Shown here piece after piece: positions 46,990 through 57,546 of a stretch of DNA of 64,000 bases. Under the pieces are notes generated by a model. The model did not search any database. It worked only from the letters and a program-made list of their open reading frames with translations, and had not been told where the DNA came from. Where the stretch lies: assembly GCF_002007485.1 (NCBI RefSeq), contig NZ_CP015820.1, positions 2,503,501-2,567,500 of the forward strand, given 5' to 3'. The translations under genes were made by a program, and so were the position numbers. Within the stretch, counting starts at the first letter, position 1, and each line of letters begins with the position of its first letter. Source of the DNA: Ditibartonella apihabitans (GTDB lineage Bacteria > Pseudomonadota > Alphaproteobacteria > Rhizobiales > Rhizobiaceae).

Positions 46990-48027
46990 ATGGCGCAGAA
47001 AAAAGCACATGAAGTCGACGGTTTCCTTTCACGTTTACAAGCGCAATACCCCATTGTTCTGATTTACGGTCCCGATAAGGGGCTCGTTTCCGAACGGGCT
47101 TCGAAATTTGCCAGGCTCACCGGTGTCAAACTTGATGACCCGTTTTCCAATATCAGGCTTGAAGCGGCCGATCTTGAACGTGACCCGACGCGCCTTCTCG
47201 ACGAAGCCCATACGGTTTCGCTGTTTGGCGGAAAACGGCTCATCTCGATAAAAAACGCCGGCAATGGACGAAATCTCACCGAAGTTGTCAAAAAACTTGC
47301 AAAAACCGGCCTTGAAAATGTTTATCTGATGATAGAGGCCGGAGATCTTAAAAAAGGTGCAGGCTTACGTTCGGCTGTGGAAACGGCAGCATCAGCCATG
47401 GCACTTCCCTGTTATGCCGATGATGCACGCTCGCTTGAAGGACTGATTGATCAGGTGCTCGGTGAATATCACCTTGCCATTTCGCTTGAAGCAAGAAAAT
47501 GGCTCAGAGAGAGTCTGGGGGGCGACCGGCTTATCTCGCGCAGTGAATTGGACAAGCTTTGCCTTTATGCAATGGACAAGAGCGAGATTACGCTTGATGA
47601 TGTAAAAGCTGCCGTGAGTGATGTAAGCGGCCTCACTTACGATGAAATTATCGATGCTGTACTCATTGGTGATCTTGTCGGCTTTAACAACCGTTTCGAC
47701 CGTCAGGTTGCAACCGGCAATGCGCTTTTTTTGATATTAAGCGCAGCCGAGAGACAATTCCAACAATTGCAAATTTTACGCCAGCAAGTGGAAGTCGAGG
47801 GGAAAACGCCCTCTTCCGCTATTGCTTCAGCGCGTCCGCCTATTTTCTTTCGCCGACAAAAAGTTATGGAACAGGCACTTACCCGTTGGACATTGAAGCG
47901 GATTGCGGAAGCGATGGAGCGGTTACAAAAAGCCGTTCTTGAAAGCAGAGAAAATACAGCTCTTGCCGAACCGATTATCCGGCAGGCACTCCTGGCGCTT
48001 GCTGTTCAATCCAGGCGCCAGAACTAG
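46990..48027 (+). CDS. holA: DNA polymerase III delta subunit
   Basis: A 345-residue clamp-loader subunit that opens the beta clamp. It begins with a RecA-like AAA+ region (VLIYGPDKGLVSERASKFAR, a degenerate P-loop), then SLFGGKRLISIKNAG and LENVYLMIEAGDLKKGAGLR. The C-terminal collar domain follows. In related genomes holA normally follows lptE and leuS; here it follows an ABC ATPase. Confidence 0.92.
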   Translation: MAQKKAHEVDGFLSRLQAQYPIVLIYGPDKGLVSERASKFARLTGVKLDDPFSNIRLEAADLERDPTRLLDEAHTVSLFGGKRLISIKNAGNGRNLTEVVKKLAKTGLENVYLMIEAGDLKKGAGLRSAVETAASAMALPCYADDARSLEGLIDQVLGEYHLAISLEARKWLRESLGGDRLISRSELDKLCLYAMDKSEITLDDVKAAVSDVSGLTYDEIIDAVLIGDLVGFNNRFDRQVATGNALFLILSAAERQFQQLQILRQQVEVEGKTPSSAIASARPPIFFRRQKVMEQALTRWTLKRIAEAMERLQKAVLESRENTALAEPIIRQALLALAVQSRRQN

Positions 48028-48049
48028 TTTTCGATTTTAAGCAGTGGGC

Positions 48050-48898
48050 TTAACTGCGTTTGACGTGTTCAATATAAAGTTCGCGTAAGCGCAATGTTAC
48101 TTTTCCGGGCTTTCCATCGCCAATTTTACGCCCGTCAACGCTCAAAACAGGAGCTGCAAAATTGGTTGTCGAAGTAATCAACGCTTCACTGGCAGCATAG
48201 GTTTCTTCCAATGTAAAAAGCCGTTCTTCGACATTAATGCCGTTTTTGCGGGCAAGCTCCAGAATCGTACCGCGGGTAATACCGGGCAAAATGGAGTGAT
48301 CCAACTGGCGGGTGACAAGTGTTCCCTGACGATCGACAATAAAGAAATTGGAAGAGGTTGCTTCGGTCAGATAGCCATCCTCGACATAGACTGCATCGTC
48401 AACGCCCTCGGCATGGGCGTGGGTCTTGGTCAGAGACGAATAAAGAAGCTGCGTCGTCTTGATGTCGCGGCGGCACCAGCGGCCCTCTTTCACCGATATC
48501 ATTTTCAACTGCGGCATTTTTTGAAGATTTTTGACAATGCCTGTCTGGGTGAACATGAAAAGGCAAGGCTTCAATTCACTATTGTCATAAACAAAATTAC
48601 GATCACCGGCGCCACGCGAAACCTGAAGATAGACAGTGCCGTTGTCAAGACCGTTTCGCTTGATAAGCTCGCGATGAATATCGAGAAATTCATCTCTATC
48701 CACGTTGAATTCTATCTCCAGCGCTTTCAGAGAATTTTTCAGCCTTTTGATATGTCCGTCAAAGTCGAGAAACTTTCCGTCAAGAAAAGAGGTGACTTCA
48801 TAAACGGAATCGGCAAACATGACAGACCTGTCAAAAATTGAAATCCGGGCATTTGTTTCATCAAACCAATCGCCGTTGACATAAACGGTGCGTGTCAT
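48050..48898 (-). CDS. D-amino-acid transaminase (class IV PLP enzyme)
   Basis: A 282-residue fold-type-IV aminotransferase. The PLP Lys is Lys147 in CRRDIKTTQLLY. A phosphate-binding Glu is in YLTEATSSNFF. LDHSILPGITRGTILEL also fits D-alanine aminotransferase. It supplies D-Glu or D-Ala for peptidoglycan, or degrades D-amino acids; specificity between the two is inferred. It converges on holA with a 22-base gap. Confidence 0.88.
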   Translation of the reverse strand: MTRTVYVNGDWFDETNARISIFDRSVMFADSVYEVTSFLDGKFLDFDGHIKRLKNSLKALEIEFNVDRDEFLDIHRELIKRNGLDNGTVYLQVSRGAGDRNFVYDNSELKPCLFMFTQTGIVKNLQKMPQLKMISVKEGRWCRRDIKTTQLLYSSLTKTHAHAEGVDDAVYVEDGYLTEATSSNFFIVDRQGTLVTRQLDHSILPGITRGTILELARKNGINVEERLFTLEETYAASEALITSTTNFAAPVLSVDGRKIGDGKPGKVTLRLRELYIEHVKRS

Positions 48899-49136
48899 TG
48901 TATTTTTACCTCTTCAACATCATTCACCAGCGAAAAACATTTATCATGCCGGAGAGAATCCGGATATTCCGGTTTTAGAAACCGGAAGCCTTCAACTCTT
49001 TCCGGACGATCATTTTCCGCGTTTAAAAATCACTATGGAATTTTGGCTAAACTTAAGGCAGATTTGGCAGAGCAGCAATAGCCGAGATGTCGCGGCCGAT
49101 CATTTCGTGCCGCTTTTTTCATAAGGAAAATATCCG

Positions 49137-50081
49137 ATGGCAGAACCGATTGCTTTTGTCAGCCGTAGTGAACAAACCGAAAGGGATAACTGGTTAAAAG
49201 TCCTTTCCGAAAATTTGGGCGATGAAAAGATTGTTGATTTCAACGATTTGAAACCGGAAGATTATGGCGCAATCGAACTTGCCATTGTTGCAAACCCCGA
49301 TCCCGCCCAATTGAAAAAACTCACAAATCTGAAATGGATACAAAGCCTGTGGGCAGGTGTCGAACGGATGGTGAAGGAATTACCCGAAAATGCACCGCCA
49401 ATTGTACGGCTCGTTGATCCCGCTTTGACCGAAGCCATGGCCGAAGCTGTTCTTGCATGGACGCTTTATTTAACCCGCGATATGCCGCGCTATCATCGCC
49501 AGCAACAGGTGCGGCTCTGGCAAGCTCATAGCTATAAGCCCGCCTCACAATGGAAAATCGGCCTTCTCGGTTTAGGTCAATTGGGAAGAGCTGCAGCGAA
49601 ATTGCTGACACTTACCGGATTTCAGGTAAATGGTTGGTCAAAGAGCCAAAAGACACTTGATAATGTCACATGTTCGAGCGGAAAAGCCGGTTTTATGCGA
49701 CTGATTGAAACAAGTGATATTGTCGTTCTCCTTATACCGCTCACTAAGGAAACAACGGGGCTTCTTGGACAAAATGAATTTGCCCATATGAAAAAGGGAG
49801 CAAGCCTGATCAATTTTTCCAGAGGGCCTGTTATTGATACAGATGCTCTTTTTGACGCTCTTAATAATCGTCAGCTCGATCATGCGGTTCTTGACGTTTT
49901 CGATCAGGAACCTTTGCCGCCCGATTCGCCCTTATGGCTGAATGAAAATATAACCGTGCTTCCCCATATTTCGGCGCCTACAAACAAAGAAAGTGCCGCA
50001 AAAATTGTGGCGAAAAATATAGCAAATTGGCGAAAAACCGGAAAATTGCCGTCTGTCGTCAACCGGATGCGCGGCTATTAA
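49137..50081 (+). CDS. Glyoxylate/hydroxypyruvate reductase, GhrA type
   Basis: A 314-residue D-2-hydroxyacid dehydrogenase of the GhrA type. The NADPH-binding fingerprint GLLGLGQLGRAAAKLL lies near 141-156, the Arg region is NFSRGPVIDTDALFDAL, and HISAPTNKESAAKIV holds the catalytic His. DVFDQEPLPPDSPLW is the conserved Glu loop. It reduces glyoxylate or hydroxypyruvate. It precedes the mod operon but is separated by the ModE operator. Confidence 0.9.
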   Translation: MAEPIAFVSRSEQTERDNWLKVLSENLGDEKIVDFNDLKPEDYGAIELAIVANPDPAQLKKLTNLKWIQSLWAGVERMVKELPENAPPIVRLVDPALTEAMAEAVLAWTLYLTRDMPRYHRQQQVRLWQAHSYKPASQWKIGLLGLGQLGRAAAKLLTLTGFQVNGWSKSQKTLDNVTCSSGKAGFMRLIETSDIVVLLIPLTKETTGLLGQNEFAHMKKGASLINFSRGPVIDTDALFDALNNRQLDHAVLDVFDQEPLPPDSPLWLNENITVLPHISAPTNKESAAKIVAKNIANWRKTGKLPSVVNRMRGY

Positions 50082-50166
50082 AATAATATCTAGACAAAGC
50101 CAAAGAAAAACCACCAAAAACCGGCTTTAGAAAAATTGGTGCGGAAACCTTGCTTTCGTCATAATC

Positions 50167-50189
50167 GTTATATAGGTAAACTATATAAC
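50167..50189 (+). promoter_or_regulatory. ModE operator (molybdate box)
   Basis: A perfect 8-bp inverted repeat GTTATATA / TATATAAC with a 7-base spacer, ending 15 bases before the modE ATG. It closely matches known ModE boxes (CGNTATATA-N-TATATANCG type). It should let molybdate-bound ModE repress modEABC. The operon's promoter probably overlaps it. Confidence 0.85.
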
Positions 50190-50203
50190 AGAATGGTATA
50201 TCT

Positions 50204-50995
50204 ATGTCGGTCAAAGCAACCTTATCTTTCACAGAAGATCATATCGGCTCGGTCGGGCGGGAGCGCATCAAGCTTCTTGAGGCTGTCGGCCGCGAAGGTT
50301 CGATTTCTGCGGCTGCCCGTTCTGTCGGGCTTAGCTACAAGGCTGCATGGGATGGCATTAGCGCCATGCAAAACCTCGTTGCAAAACCGCTTTTGAAAAA
50401 GAATATCGGCGGGAAAAATGGCGGTGGTGCTACCCTGACACCGGAAGCGTTAAAACTCATCGAAACTTTTCACCATCTTGAAACCGGACTTGCCACAATG
50501 ATGAAGCAAGCTTCCGATAATCTGTCGGAAATAGGTTTGAGTTCGACAGGACTTTTACAAGGTTTCATGATGAGAACCTCGGCACGCAATGTTTTATCGG
50601 GTCACATTTTATCGATCGAAAGTGCAGTACCTGCCGCATTTGTAACCATCAGTATTTCCCGAAAAATCGACATCAAAGCCGAAATTACTGAAAAAAGTGT
50701 CGAACGGCTTGGACTTGTCAAGGGGCGTCAGGTTGCAGCTCTTATCAAAGCACCCTTTGTGAGGGTCGTACCTTTTGAAGACAAGGACAATTTTTCTGAA
50801 CAAAATCGTATTCCGGGAATTTTACAATCAATCACTGTCGGCAAAAAAAGCGTCGAGCTTAACGTTGAAATTGGTGAAGACAAAACACTCATCTCAACTA
50901 TGAGACCGGATGACTCCGCACTTCATGGACTGATGGCCAATCAACCTGTTCTTGCGCTTATCAAGGCTGAAAACATCATTATTGCAACATGTTAG
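50204..50995 (+). CDS. modE: Molybdate-responsive transcriptional regulator ModE
   Basis: A 263-residue regulator. The N-terminal winged HTH (about 1-110) has ISAAARSVGLSYKAAWDGIS and is followed by two Mop-type molybdate-binding domains (about 125-190 and 198-262). It starts the modEABC operon, and its own operator lies just upstream, which implies autoregulation. The ribosome-binding site before the ATG is weak. Confidence 0.93.
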   Translation: MSVKATLSFTEDHIGSVGRERIKLLEAVGREGSISAAARSVGLSYKAAWDGISAMQNLVAKPLLKKNIGGKNGGGATLTPEALKLIETFHHLETGLATMMKQASDNLSEIGLSSTGLLQGFMMRTSARNVLSGHILSIESAVPAAFVTISISRKIDIKAEITEKSVERLGLVKGRQVAALIKAPFVRVVPFEDKDNFSEQNRIPGILQSITVGKKSVELNVEIGEDKTLISTMRPDDSALHGLMANQPVLALIKAENIIIATC

Positions 50996-51004
50996 GAGAA
51001 GACA

Positions 51005-51754
51005 ATGAAATCCGAACTCGCTTTATCGATAGGTCTGTTGCTGGCAAGTGTAACCTTTGCCCATGCCGGTGAAACCGTTGTTGCGGTGGCTGCCAATTTT
51101 ACTGAACCCGTCAAGGAAATTGCCGAACAATTCAAAGAAAAGACCGGACACACGGCAACACTTTCATTTGGTGCCACCGGTAATTTCTATACACAAATAA
51201 AGAATGGTGCTCCTTTCGAGGTATTTCTTGCTGCCGATACCGAAAGGCCAACCAAGGCCGTTGAAGAAGGCTATGGTGTCAAAGGAACAGAGTTTACCTA
51301 TGCAATCGGCACATTGGTGCTGTGGAGCGCAAAAGATGACCTTGTAAAGGGTCCTGAAACTTTGACGGATAGCAAAATTACCCACATTTCCTTCTGCAAT
51401 CCCGATGCGGCTCCTTATGGCAAGGCGGCTGTCGAGACAATGGATGCGCTCAAAGTTCACGACAAAATCAAGGACAAACTTGTCGAAGGGCAAAACATTT
51501 CGCAAGCCTACCAGTTTGTCAAAACCGGAAATGCCGAAATCGGTTTTGTTGCACTTTCGCAGATTATCAATGAAAAAGGCGGCTCGAAATGGATTGTTCC
51601 ACAAACCGACTATAACCCGATCCGTCAGGATGCCGTGCTTTTGAAAACCGGTGAAAATAATGAAGCGGCAAAGGCTTTTGTGAGCTTCCTCAAAGGTCCG
51701 GAAGCGGCAACCATTATCAAAAAATATGGCTACACTTTGCCGGAAACAAAGTAG
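51005..51754 (+). CDS. modA: Molybdate ABC transporter substrate-binding protein
   Basis: A 249-residue periplasmic protein with a signal peptide (about 1-21) that binds molybdate. Features are [19 protein letters not shown] at the mature start and [20 protein letters not shown], which shape the oxyanion pocket. An AGGAGAA box (50994-51000) lies five bases before the ATG. Nine bases separate it from modE; modB follows five bases on. Confidence 0.95.
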   Translation: MKSELALSIGLLLASVTFAHAGETVVAVAANFTEPVKEIAEQFKEKTGHTATLSFGATGNFYTQIKNGAPFEVFLAADTERPTKAVEEGYGVKGTEFTYAIGTLVLWSAKDDLVKGPETLTDSKITHISFCNPDAAPYGKAAVETMDALKVHDKIKDKLVEGQNISQAYQFVKTGNAEIGFVALSQIINEKGGSKWIVPQTDYNPIRQDAVLLKTGENNEAAKAFVSFLKGPEAATIIKKYGYTLPETK

Positions 51755-51759
51755 AAAGC

Positions 51760-52446
51760 ATGATGCTACTTTCCAATGAGACATGGACCGCGATCAAGCT
51801 TACGGCCGAATTGGCGACGGTAACCACGTTTTTTCTGATGGCTATCGGAACGCCGATTGCTTTGTGGCTGTCGCGATCCAAAACTTATGGAAAAGAAATC
51901 GTCGCATCCATTATCTCCATACCTTTGGTTTTGCCACCAACAGTTCTGGGCTTTTATCTTCTGGTGTTTCTGGGACCTAATGGACCGGGTGGCTTTATTG
52001 CACCATGGTTCGGCATGGATAAATTTGCCTTCACTTTTGAAGGGCTGGTCATCGGCTCGGTCATTTATTCCATGCCTTTTGTTGTTCAACCCATCCGCAA
52101 TTCATTCGAGGCTATGGGAAGGCGGCCAATGGAAGTCGCGGCAACGTTGCGTGCTTCGCCATGGAAAGCATTCTGGAAAGTCGCCCTTCCGATTGCGAGC
52201 CCCGGTTTTATGACTGCCGCAGTTTTGGGGTTTGCCCATACAGTGGGCGAATTCGGTGTTGTGCAGATGATTGGTGGAAACCTGCCCGGCAAAACGGCCG
52301 TGATCTCGACCACCATTATGAGCTATGTCGAAGCCGGTCAGATGCATGAAGCCAATGTTCTATCAATCATTATGGTTATCTTTTCATTCTGCATCATTCT
52401 TACTGTTTCACTCTTGCAAAAATTTATGCAGGCACGAACATTATGA
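51760..52446 (+). CDS. modB: Molybdate ABC transporter permease
   Basis: A 228-residue membrane protein with about five helices and the EAA loop [20 protein letters not shown], followed by [16 protein letters not shown]. It is the channel of the molybdate importer. Its end overlaps the modC start by four bases. The ATG at 51763 is an equally good start. Confidence 0.94.
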   Translation: MMLLSNETWTAIKLTAELATVTTFFLMAIGTPIALWLSRSKTYGKEIVASIISIPLVLPPTVLGFYLLVFLGPNGPGGFIAPWFGMDKFAFTFEGLVIGSVIYSMPFVVQPIRNSFEAMGRRPMEVAATLRASPWKAFWKVALPIASPGFMTAAVLGFAHTVGEFGVVQMIGGNLPGKTAVISTTIMSYVEAGQMHEANVLSIIMVIFSFCIILTVSLLQKFMQARTL

Positions 52447-53534
52447 ATGAAACTATTTCTGTCGATCTTAAAGGGACACTGGGCAATTTTTCGCTCGATT
52501 GCACGTTTCATGCACCGCTTCGCGGTGTCATTGCGCTTTACGGCCCTTCCGGATGCGGGAAAACTTCAGTCTTGCGCGGCATTGCCGGACTTAACCGGTT
52601 TTCAGGAAAAGTCGAGATCGGCAATGAATGCTGGCAAAACGAAACCGGTTTCGTTCCTGTTTATAAACGTCCCCTCGGCTATGTTTTTCAGGAAGCTAGT
52701 TTGTTTCCGCATTTGTCTGTCAGAAAGAACCTTACCTTTGCTATGGCGAAAGGCGAAAACAATCTCTCGCCGACTTTCGACGAAGTGGTGGAATTTTTGA
52801 ATATTGCCCACCTTATCGATCGTGCGCCGCACAACCTCTCCGGTGGTGAACGTCAACGTGTGGCAATTGGCCGTGCTCTCTTGTCGCATCCCAAGATTCT
52901 CCTTATGGATGAACCACTATCGGCACTCGACAAACGGTCGAGAGATGAAATCCTTCCCTTTCTGATTGGTTTGCGTGACCGTCTTTCAATGCCGATCATT
53001 TATATCACCCACGATATTTATGAAGTCGAACGGTTGGCCGACACATTGGTGTTGATGGATAGTGGCAAAGTTATTGCCTCCGGCAGTTTGAGAGAAATCG
53101 AAGCAAATCCTGATCTGCCGCTTGCCAATACTCGCGAAGCTGCTGTCAATCTTGATGGCTATGTCAAATCCTATAACGAACATACCGGCCTTGTCGAAGT
53201 GGATGTACCGGGTGGCACGTTCATTGCCCCGTCCGCACCTTTGGCAATAAGTAAAAAAATGCGCATTCGCATTGCTGCCAATGATGTGAGCCTTGCTGTC
53301 GAAAAACCGCTGAAAAGCTCGATCCTCAATGTGATGCCGGCGCGCATTCTGACAATGCGAGAACAAGGGCATTTTGAAGTTCTGGTCAGACTGGAATTGG
53401 GTGATAATGGAAAGGGAGCGCATTTTCTTTCACGCCTCACACGCCATTCATGGCAAATATTAGGGCTTAGGGAAGGAATGGATGTTTATGCCCAAATTAA
53501 AGGCGTTGCCCTGATCGACCAGCAAGAGGGGTAA
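52443..53534 (+). CDS. modC: Molybdate ABC transporter ATPase
   Basis: A 363-residue ABC ATPase. Walker A is [11 protein letters not shown], the signature is [17 protein letters not shown], and Walker B is [14 protein letters not shown]-terminal Mop/TOBE domain (about 235-360) allows molybdate inhibition. Its 3' end overlaps the convergent phosphotransferase gene by 38 bases. Confidence 0.95.
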   Translation: MNETISVDLKGTLGNFSLDCTFHAPLRGVIALYGPSGCGKTSVLRGIAGLNRFSGKVEIGNECWQNETGFVPVYKRPLGYVFQEASLFPHLSVRKNLTFAMAKGENNLSPTFDEVVEFLNIAHLIDRAPHNLSGGERQRVAIGRALLSHPKILLMDEPLSALDKRSRDEILPFLIGLRDRLSMPIIYITHDIYEVERLADTLVLMDSGKVIASGSLREIEANPDLPLANTREAAVNLDGYVKSYNEHTGLVEVDVPGGTFIAPSAPLAISKKMRIRIAANDVSLAVEKPLKSSILNVMPARILTMREQGHFEVLVRLELGDNGKGAHFLSRLTRHSWQILGLREGMDVYAQIKGVALIDQQEG

Positions 53535-54492
53535 CTCTTTCAAGATAAGTTCTCGCGAGTTCGACTGTGCCTTGCAAAAAAGTTTTGCGAAGCTTTTTGG
53601 CCGTTGGCGTTTGATTGTGCGTTTCAAGCCATGCTGTCAATTGCAACCGGCGCATCATGATAAGATGGACAATCATATCTGCCATTTCCCGGTTTACCGG
53701 CATCACTTCTCCATAACCTTCAAGCCATGCATTGATATAGCTTGGCACAAATGGATTATCTTCGATAAAGCTCAATGCGTTGGCAAGATCCAATCCGAAC
53801 CAAGAAAAGCCGCAATCATCAAAATCGATCGCGGCAAGGTTTTTGCCATCAATCAACAGATTTGCAAGCCGCAAATCGCCATGGATAAGACCGTAATGGG
53901 CTTTATCTTTTGGGAAAGTTGAAGAAAAAAATTCAAGCGTTTTATCGCAGTGTTCAAGAATTTCACGATCGGCAGGTCGAAGATTTTCGGCCTTTCGCCA
54001 ATCTCCCCAGATCGCATTCGGGCCGATCATTGTTTCATAAGTCCAATGTTTACGAATGAATCTTTCCGGCCTTACCCAATTCATGGATTGGCGATGCAAT
54101 TTGGCGGAAATTTTGCCAAGTTCAAAAAACCGGCGCACAAGCGCCTTATCAGCTTGAGGTTCTTGTCCCCGTATAAACGAAAAACAGGCAAGCCTGAAAA
54201 TGCCCGCTTCGACAAACAATTGACCGGAACGGGAAGTGAAAAGATGTGGAACCGTTACAATGCCGGATTGCTCGATTGCCTGAAGCCAAAGGAGTTCGGA
54301 TAAAATTTCATCATTTTGATGATAGGAAGGCCGATAAACCCGTATAATTCTTGTCTCGTCCCCGAAAGTCACCCGAAAAGTCGCATTTTCCGATATGGTG
54401 AGAAGGTCGATGCGGGCGCTCTTGGGAATATCCCAACAAGCAAGATTGTTCCTTATCAAAGTCGGGAGGTCGGTTTCGGCTTTATTGATCAT
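53497..54492 (-). CDS. Aminoglycoside-phosphotransferase-fold kinase
   Basis: A 331-residue kinase of the APH/choline-kinase fold. The catalytic loop is LIHGDLRLANLLID and the metal-binding motif is AIDFDDCGFSW. The sequence resembles SrkA/homoserine-kinase-II relatives; the substrate is unknown, and antibiotic resistance should not be assumed. It starts overlapping the metW stop by four bases, so it belongs to the metX-metW transcript, and its end overlaps modC. Confidence 0.85.
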   Translation of the reverse strand: MINKAETDLPTLIRNNLACWDIPKSARIDLLTISENATFRVTFGDETRIIRVYRPSYHQNDEILSELLWLQAIEQSGIVTVPHLFTSRSGQLFVEAGIFRLACFSFIRGQEPQADKALVRRFFELGKISAKLHRQSMNWVRPERFIRKHWTYETMIGPNAIWGDWRKAENLRPADREILEHCDKTLEFFSSTFPKDKAHYGLIHGDLRLANLLIDGKNLAAIDFDDCGFSWFGLDLANALSFIEDNPFVPSYINAWLEGYGEVMPVNREMADMIVHLIMMRRLQLTAWLETHNQTPTAKKLRKTFLQGTVELARTYLERVTPLAGRSGQRL

Positions 54493-55121
54493 CGATGTAA
54501 CAGAAACACTGCCTGTTGCCCGAACAAATTCCAGGCTCCCAACGGCAATTTGCCTTTGACGGGTTTTCCCTGCCGATTCAACACCACCGCTTCTTCGATT
54601 TTTGCCCCTATTTCATTGACCAGATCGATAAAATCCTCAATCGTGCAAAAATGGATATTCGGCGTATCATACCAACTATAGGGAAGCTCTTTGGTAACCG
54701 GCATACGGCCGAGAAAAAGCAGATGTGCGCGGGCGCGCCAATAACCGAAATTGGGAATGGAGACAACGGCCCTCTCGCCAATGCGTAAAAGTTGTTCGAG
54801 CACGACCTTCGGATTGTGCGTTGCCTGTAAGGTTTGCGAGAGAATAACATAATCGAAACACGAATCCGGATAATAGACGAGATCGCTATCGGCATCTCCC
54901 TGAATGACCGAGAGCCCTTTAAGCAAACATTGGTCAACACCCTGTTGCGACAATTCGACACCGCGCCCATCGACATTGCGCCGCGTTTGCAACAGATAAA
55001 GCAAACTGCCATCGCCACACCCGACATCAAGAACACGGGCGCCCGGCCTGATAAAATTGGCGATCACTTCAAAATCGGTACGGGATTTTAGTGCCGACAA
55101 TAATTCTTCATCCTCGTTCAT
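54489..55121 (-). CDS. metW: Methionine biosynthesis methyltransferase-like protein MetW
   Basis: A 210-residue Rossmann protein with [16 protein letters not shown] (35-50), [15 protein letters not shown] and [20 protein letters not shown]. MetW acts with MetX for full homoserine acyltransferase function in related bacteria. It starts overlapping the metX stop by four bases and ends overlapping the kinase gene by four. Confidence 0.94.
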   Translation of the reverse strand: MNEDEELLSALKSRTDFEVIANFIRPGARVLDVGCGDGSLLYLLQTRRNVDGRGVELSQQGVDQCLLKGLSVIQGDADSDLVYYPDSCFDYVILSQTLQATHNPKVVLEQLLRIGERAVVSIPNFGYWRARAHLLFLGRMPVTKELPYSWYDTPNIHFCTIEDFIDLVNEIGAKIEEAVVLNRQGKPVKGKLPLGAWNLFGQQAVFLLHR

Positions 55122-56302
55122 GCCGTCAATCCCCTCTGTTCTGCGGCCGCTGTCAGGAAACTGTGAATGGCAGAAAACATCACCGGTTCATCAAGCAGAA
55201 AAGCGTCATGACCTTTATCGGTTTTGATTTCAACAAAAGAAACCCGCGCTCCGGCAGCGTTGAGTGCGTGCACAAAAGTACGACATTGTGCGGTGGTAAA
55301 CAGCCAGTCACTGGAAAACGAAGCGACAAAAAACCGCCCGCGCGACCCCTTGAAAGCGTCTGCCAGTTGGCCACCATATTCGGCTTCAAGATCGAAATAA
55401 TCCATCGCACGCGTCAAATAAAGATAGCTATTAGCATCAAAGCGCTCGACAAATGTCATCCCCTGATGACGCAAATAGCTTTCTATCTGGAAATCGGCAT
55501 CAAAACCGAACGTTATCTGGTCTCTATTTTGTAAATTCCGCCCGAATTTGCGATGAAGTGCCGCTTCCGAAAGATAGGTGACATGGGCTGTCATTCTGGC
55601 AACAGCCAAGCCTTTTGTCGGGCGTTTTCCTGCTTCGAGATAACGCCCGCCCAACCAGTTGGGATCAGCCATAACGGCTTGTCTGCCAATTTCATCAAAA
55701 GCGATATTTTGCGCCGAGTGGCGCGCACCGGTCGCAAGAATAACAGATGAAAACACTTTTTCCTTATAGGCTGCAGCCCATTGCAATGCCTGCATTCCGC
55801 CCATGGAACCACCAACCACACAAAACAACGTTTTGATTCCCAGTTTTTCAACAAGCATTGCCTGTGCGCGCACCATATCGCCTATCGTGATAACAGGAAA
55901 ATCGAGTGCATAGGGCTTTCCCGTTTTCGGATTTTTCGATGCCGGACCGGTAGAGCCGAGGCACCCTCCTAACACATTGGAACAGATCACATAATAGCGT
56001 TCGGTATCAATAATTTTACCGGGCCCTACCAATATATCCCACCAACCGGGCTTTCCGGTTACCGGATGGGTGTTGGCAACATGTTGGTCGCCAGTCAAAG
56101 CATGGCAGATTAAAATGGCGTTGCTTTTGTCTTCATTCAATGTGCCATAGTCCTGATAGGCAATCTGGAAAGGCGATAAAACAACGCCGCTATCAAGCTT
56201 TAGCGGCTCGTCTGGCCCGAACAGCGCTACTTTACTATCAGGAAAATCGGCTTGGGAATTTTTCGCGCCGGAAGATTTTCCGGACGATTTTATTTGTGTC
56301 AT
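55118..56302 (-). CDS. metX: Homoserine O-acyltransferase
   Basis: A 394-residue alpha/beta hydrolase that acylates homoserine in methionine synthesis. The nucleophile is Ser166 in [22 protein letters not shown], with the catalytic His, is near the C-terminus. Acetyl versus succinyl donor is not settled by the motifs I can see. No SAM-II riboswitch was recognised before it. A promoter-like sequence lies about 30-60 bases upstream. Confidence 0.95.
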   Translation of the reverse strand: MTQIKSSGKSSGAKNSQADFPDSKVALFGPDEPLKLDSGVVLSPFQIAYQDYGTLNEDKSNAILICHALTGDQHVANTHPVTGKPGWWDILVGPGKIIDTERYYVICSNVLGGCLGSTGPASKNPKTGKPYALDFPVITIGDMVRAQAMLVEKLGIKTLFCVVGGSMGGMQALQWAAAYKEKVFSSVILATGARHSAQNIAFDEIGRQAVMADPNWLGGRYLEAGKRPTKGLAVARMTAHVTYLSEAALHRKFGRNLQNRDQITFGFDADFQIESYLRHQGMTFVERFDANSYLYLTRAMDYFDLEAEYGGQLADAFKGSRGRFFVASFSSDWLFTTAQCRTFVHALNAAGARVSFVEIKTDKGHDAFLLDEPVMFSAIHSFLTAAAEQRGLTA

Positions 56303-56332
56303 GTCGGTTGCACCGTCTAGAAAGAAAAATAA

Positions 56333-56362
56333 TAGCTAGTCGCCTCCTCTGACAAATGTCAA
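56333..56362 (-). promoter_or_regulatory. Candidate sigma-70 promoter of metX
   Basis: On minus, TTGACA (56362-56357) is followed after 18 bases by TAGCTA (56338-56333). It sits about 30 bases before the metX start and is a match by eye only. The shared intergenic region also serves hisC on plus. Confidence 0.45.
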
Positions 56363-56435
56363 GATTTTCTCTCGACTTCGGATGAAAGCAAGGGTATTTC
56401 GTAAAATATTAAACTACCAGACCGGATAAATATCG

Positions 56436-57542
56436 ATGAAAAAAGATGTTCTTGTTGACCGTCCACAGCCTAGAAAAGGTATTCTGGACATTGCAGCTTA
56501 CGTTCCCGGATCAAGCGAGGTAAAAAATACAAAGAAAGTTTTCAAACTTTCTTCAAACGAGTCGCCGCTTGGGCCCTGTCCTGCAGCGATTGATGCTTAT
56601 CGGCAGGCCGCAGCACATCTTGAACTCTATCCGGATGGTTCGGCCACACCGCTTCTTGAAGCCATTTCGGAAGTGACAGGACTTGCAAGAAGCAATCTGA
56701 TGGCGGGAAACGGATCGGATGATTTGTTGAGTCTTTTAGCCAATACCTATCTTACAGCCGGTGATGAAGGTATTATGACCGAGCACGGCTTCGGTGTTTA
56801 CGAAATACAAATCAGAGGGACCGGTGCAAAACCTGTTATTGTGAAAGAAAAAGATTGCCGAATTGATATTGATGCCATTCTTGACGCAGTAACAGAAAGA
56901 ACAAAAATCGTTTTCATCGCCAATCCCGGTAATCCGACGGGCACCTATCTGACAGCAACCGAGGTCAAAAGGCTTCATGCAGGGCTGCCTAAAAATGTGC
57001 TTTTAGTCCTTGACGGTGCCTATGCCGAATTTGTCACCGAGGATGATTACGATACCGGCGTAGAACTTGTTTCTGTCAACGAAAATGTTGTCATGACACG
57101 CACATTTTCAAAAATTTACGGGCTTGCCGGTTTGCGTGTGGGGTGGATGTATGCGCCCCTTCATGTCATTGATGCGGTCAACCGTATTCGTGGGGCTTTC
57201 AATGTCAGTGTACCGGCACAGGCTGCTGCAAGTGTTGCTTTTCGCGACCGTGCCTATCTCAAGAATGCAATAGCCTATAATTCAAAATGGCGTTCTTGGC
57301 TCACACATGAAATCGAAACGTTGGGGCTTAAGGTTACGCCTTCTGTCACCAATTTTCTGCTCATCCATTTTCCGGCAGACAAGGATAAATCGGCCGCTCA
57401 GGCTGATGATTATCTGAAAGCCAACGGGTATATTTTGCGCCGCGTTACCGGATACGGATTTCCGAACGCGTTGCGCCTTTCCATTGGATCCGAAGAAGCA
57501 AATCGCGGCGTTGTCGCCACATTGAAAAATTTTTTGAAGTAG
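56436..57542 (+). CDS. hisC: Histidinol-phosphate aminotransferase
   Basis: A 368-residue fold-type-I PLP enzyme. It has [15 protein letters not shown] near 42-56, [10 protein letters not shown], and the PLP Lys in [17 protein letters not shown]. In Rhizobiales this paralogue next to tyrC may also transaminate aromatic acids. It begins the hisC-tyrC unit, divergent from metX; tyrC follows four bases on. Confidence 0.94.
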   Translation: MKKDVLVDRPQPRKGILDIAAYVPGSSEVKNTKKVFKLSSNESPLGPCPAAIDAYRQAAAHLELYPDGSATPLLEAISEVTGLARSNLMAGNGSDDLLSLLANTYLTAGDEGIMTEHGFGVYEIQIRGTGAKPVIVKEKDCRIDIDAILDAVTERTKIVFIANPGNPTGTYLTATEVKRLHAGLPKNVLLVLDGAYAEFVTEDDYDTGVELVSVNENVVMTRTFSKIYGLAGLRVGWMYAPLHVIDAVNRIRGAFNVSVPAQAAASVAFRDRAYLKNAIAYNSKWRSWLTHEIETLGLKVTPSVTNFLLIHFPADKDKSAAQADDYLKANGYILRRVTGYGFPNALRLSIGSEEANRGVVATLKNFLK

Positions 57543-57546
57543 AAAA

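Noticed and set aside
53497-54492. Aminoglycoside-resistance gene
   Set aside because: The fold matches, but the context (metX-metW) and sequence suggest a metabolic kinase; a resistance role is not supported.
56303-56435. SAM-II riboswitch upstream of metX
   Set aside because: I expected one from other Rhizobiales, but the sequence lacks the conserved core I know; only a promoter-like pair is visible.
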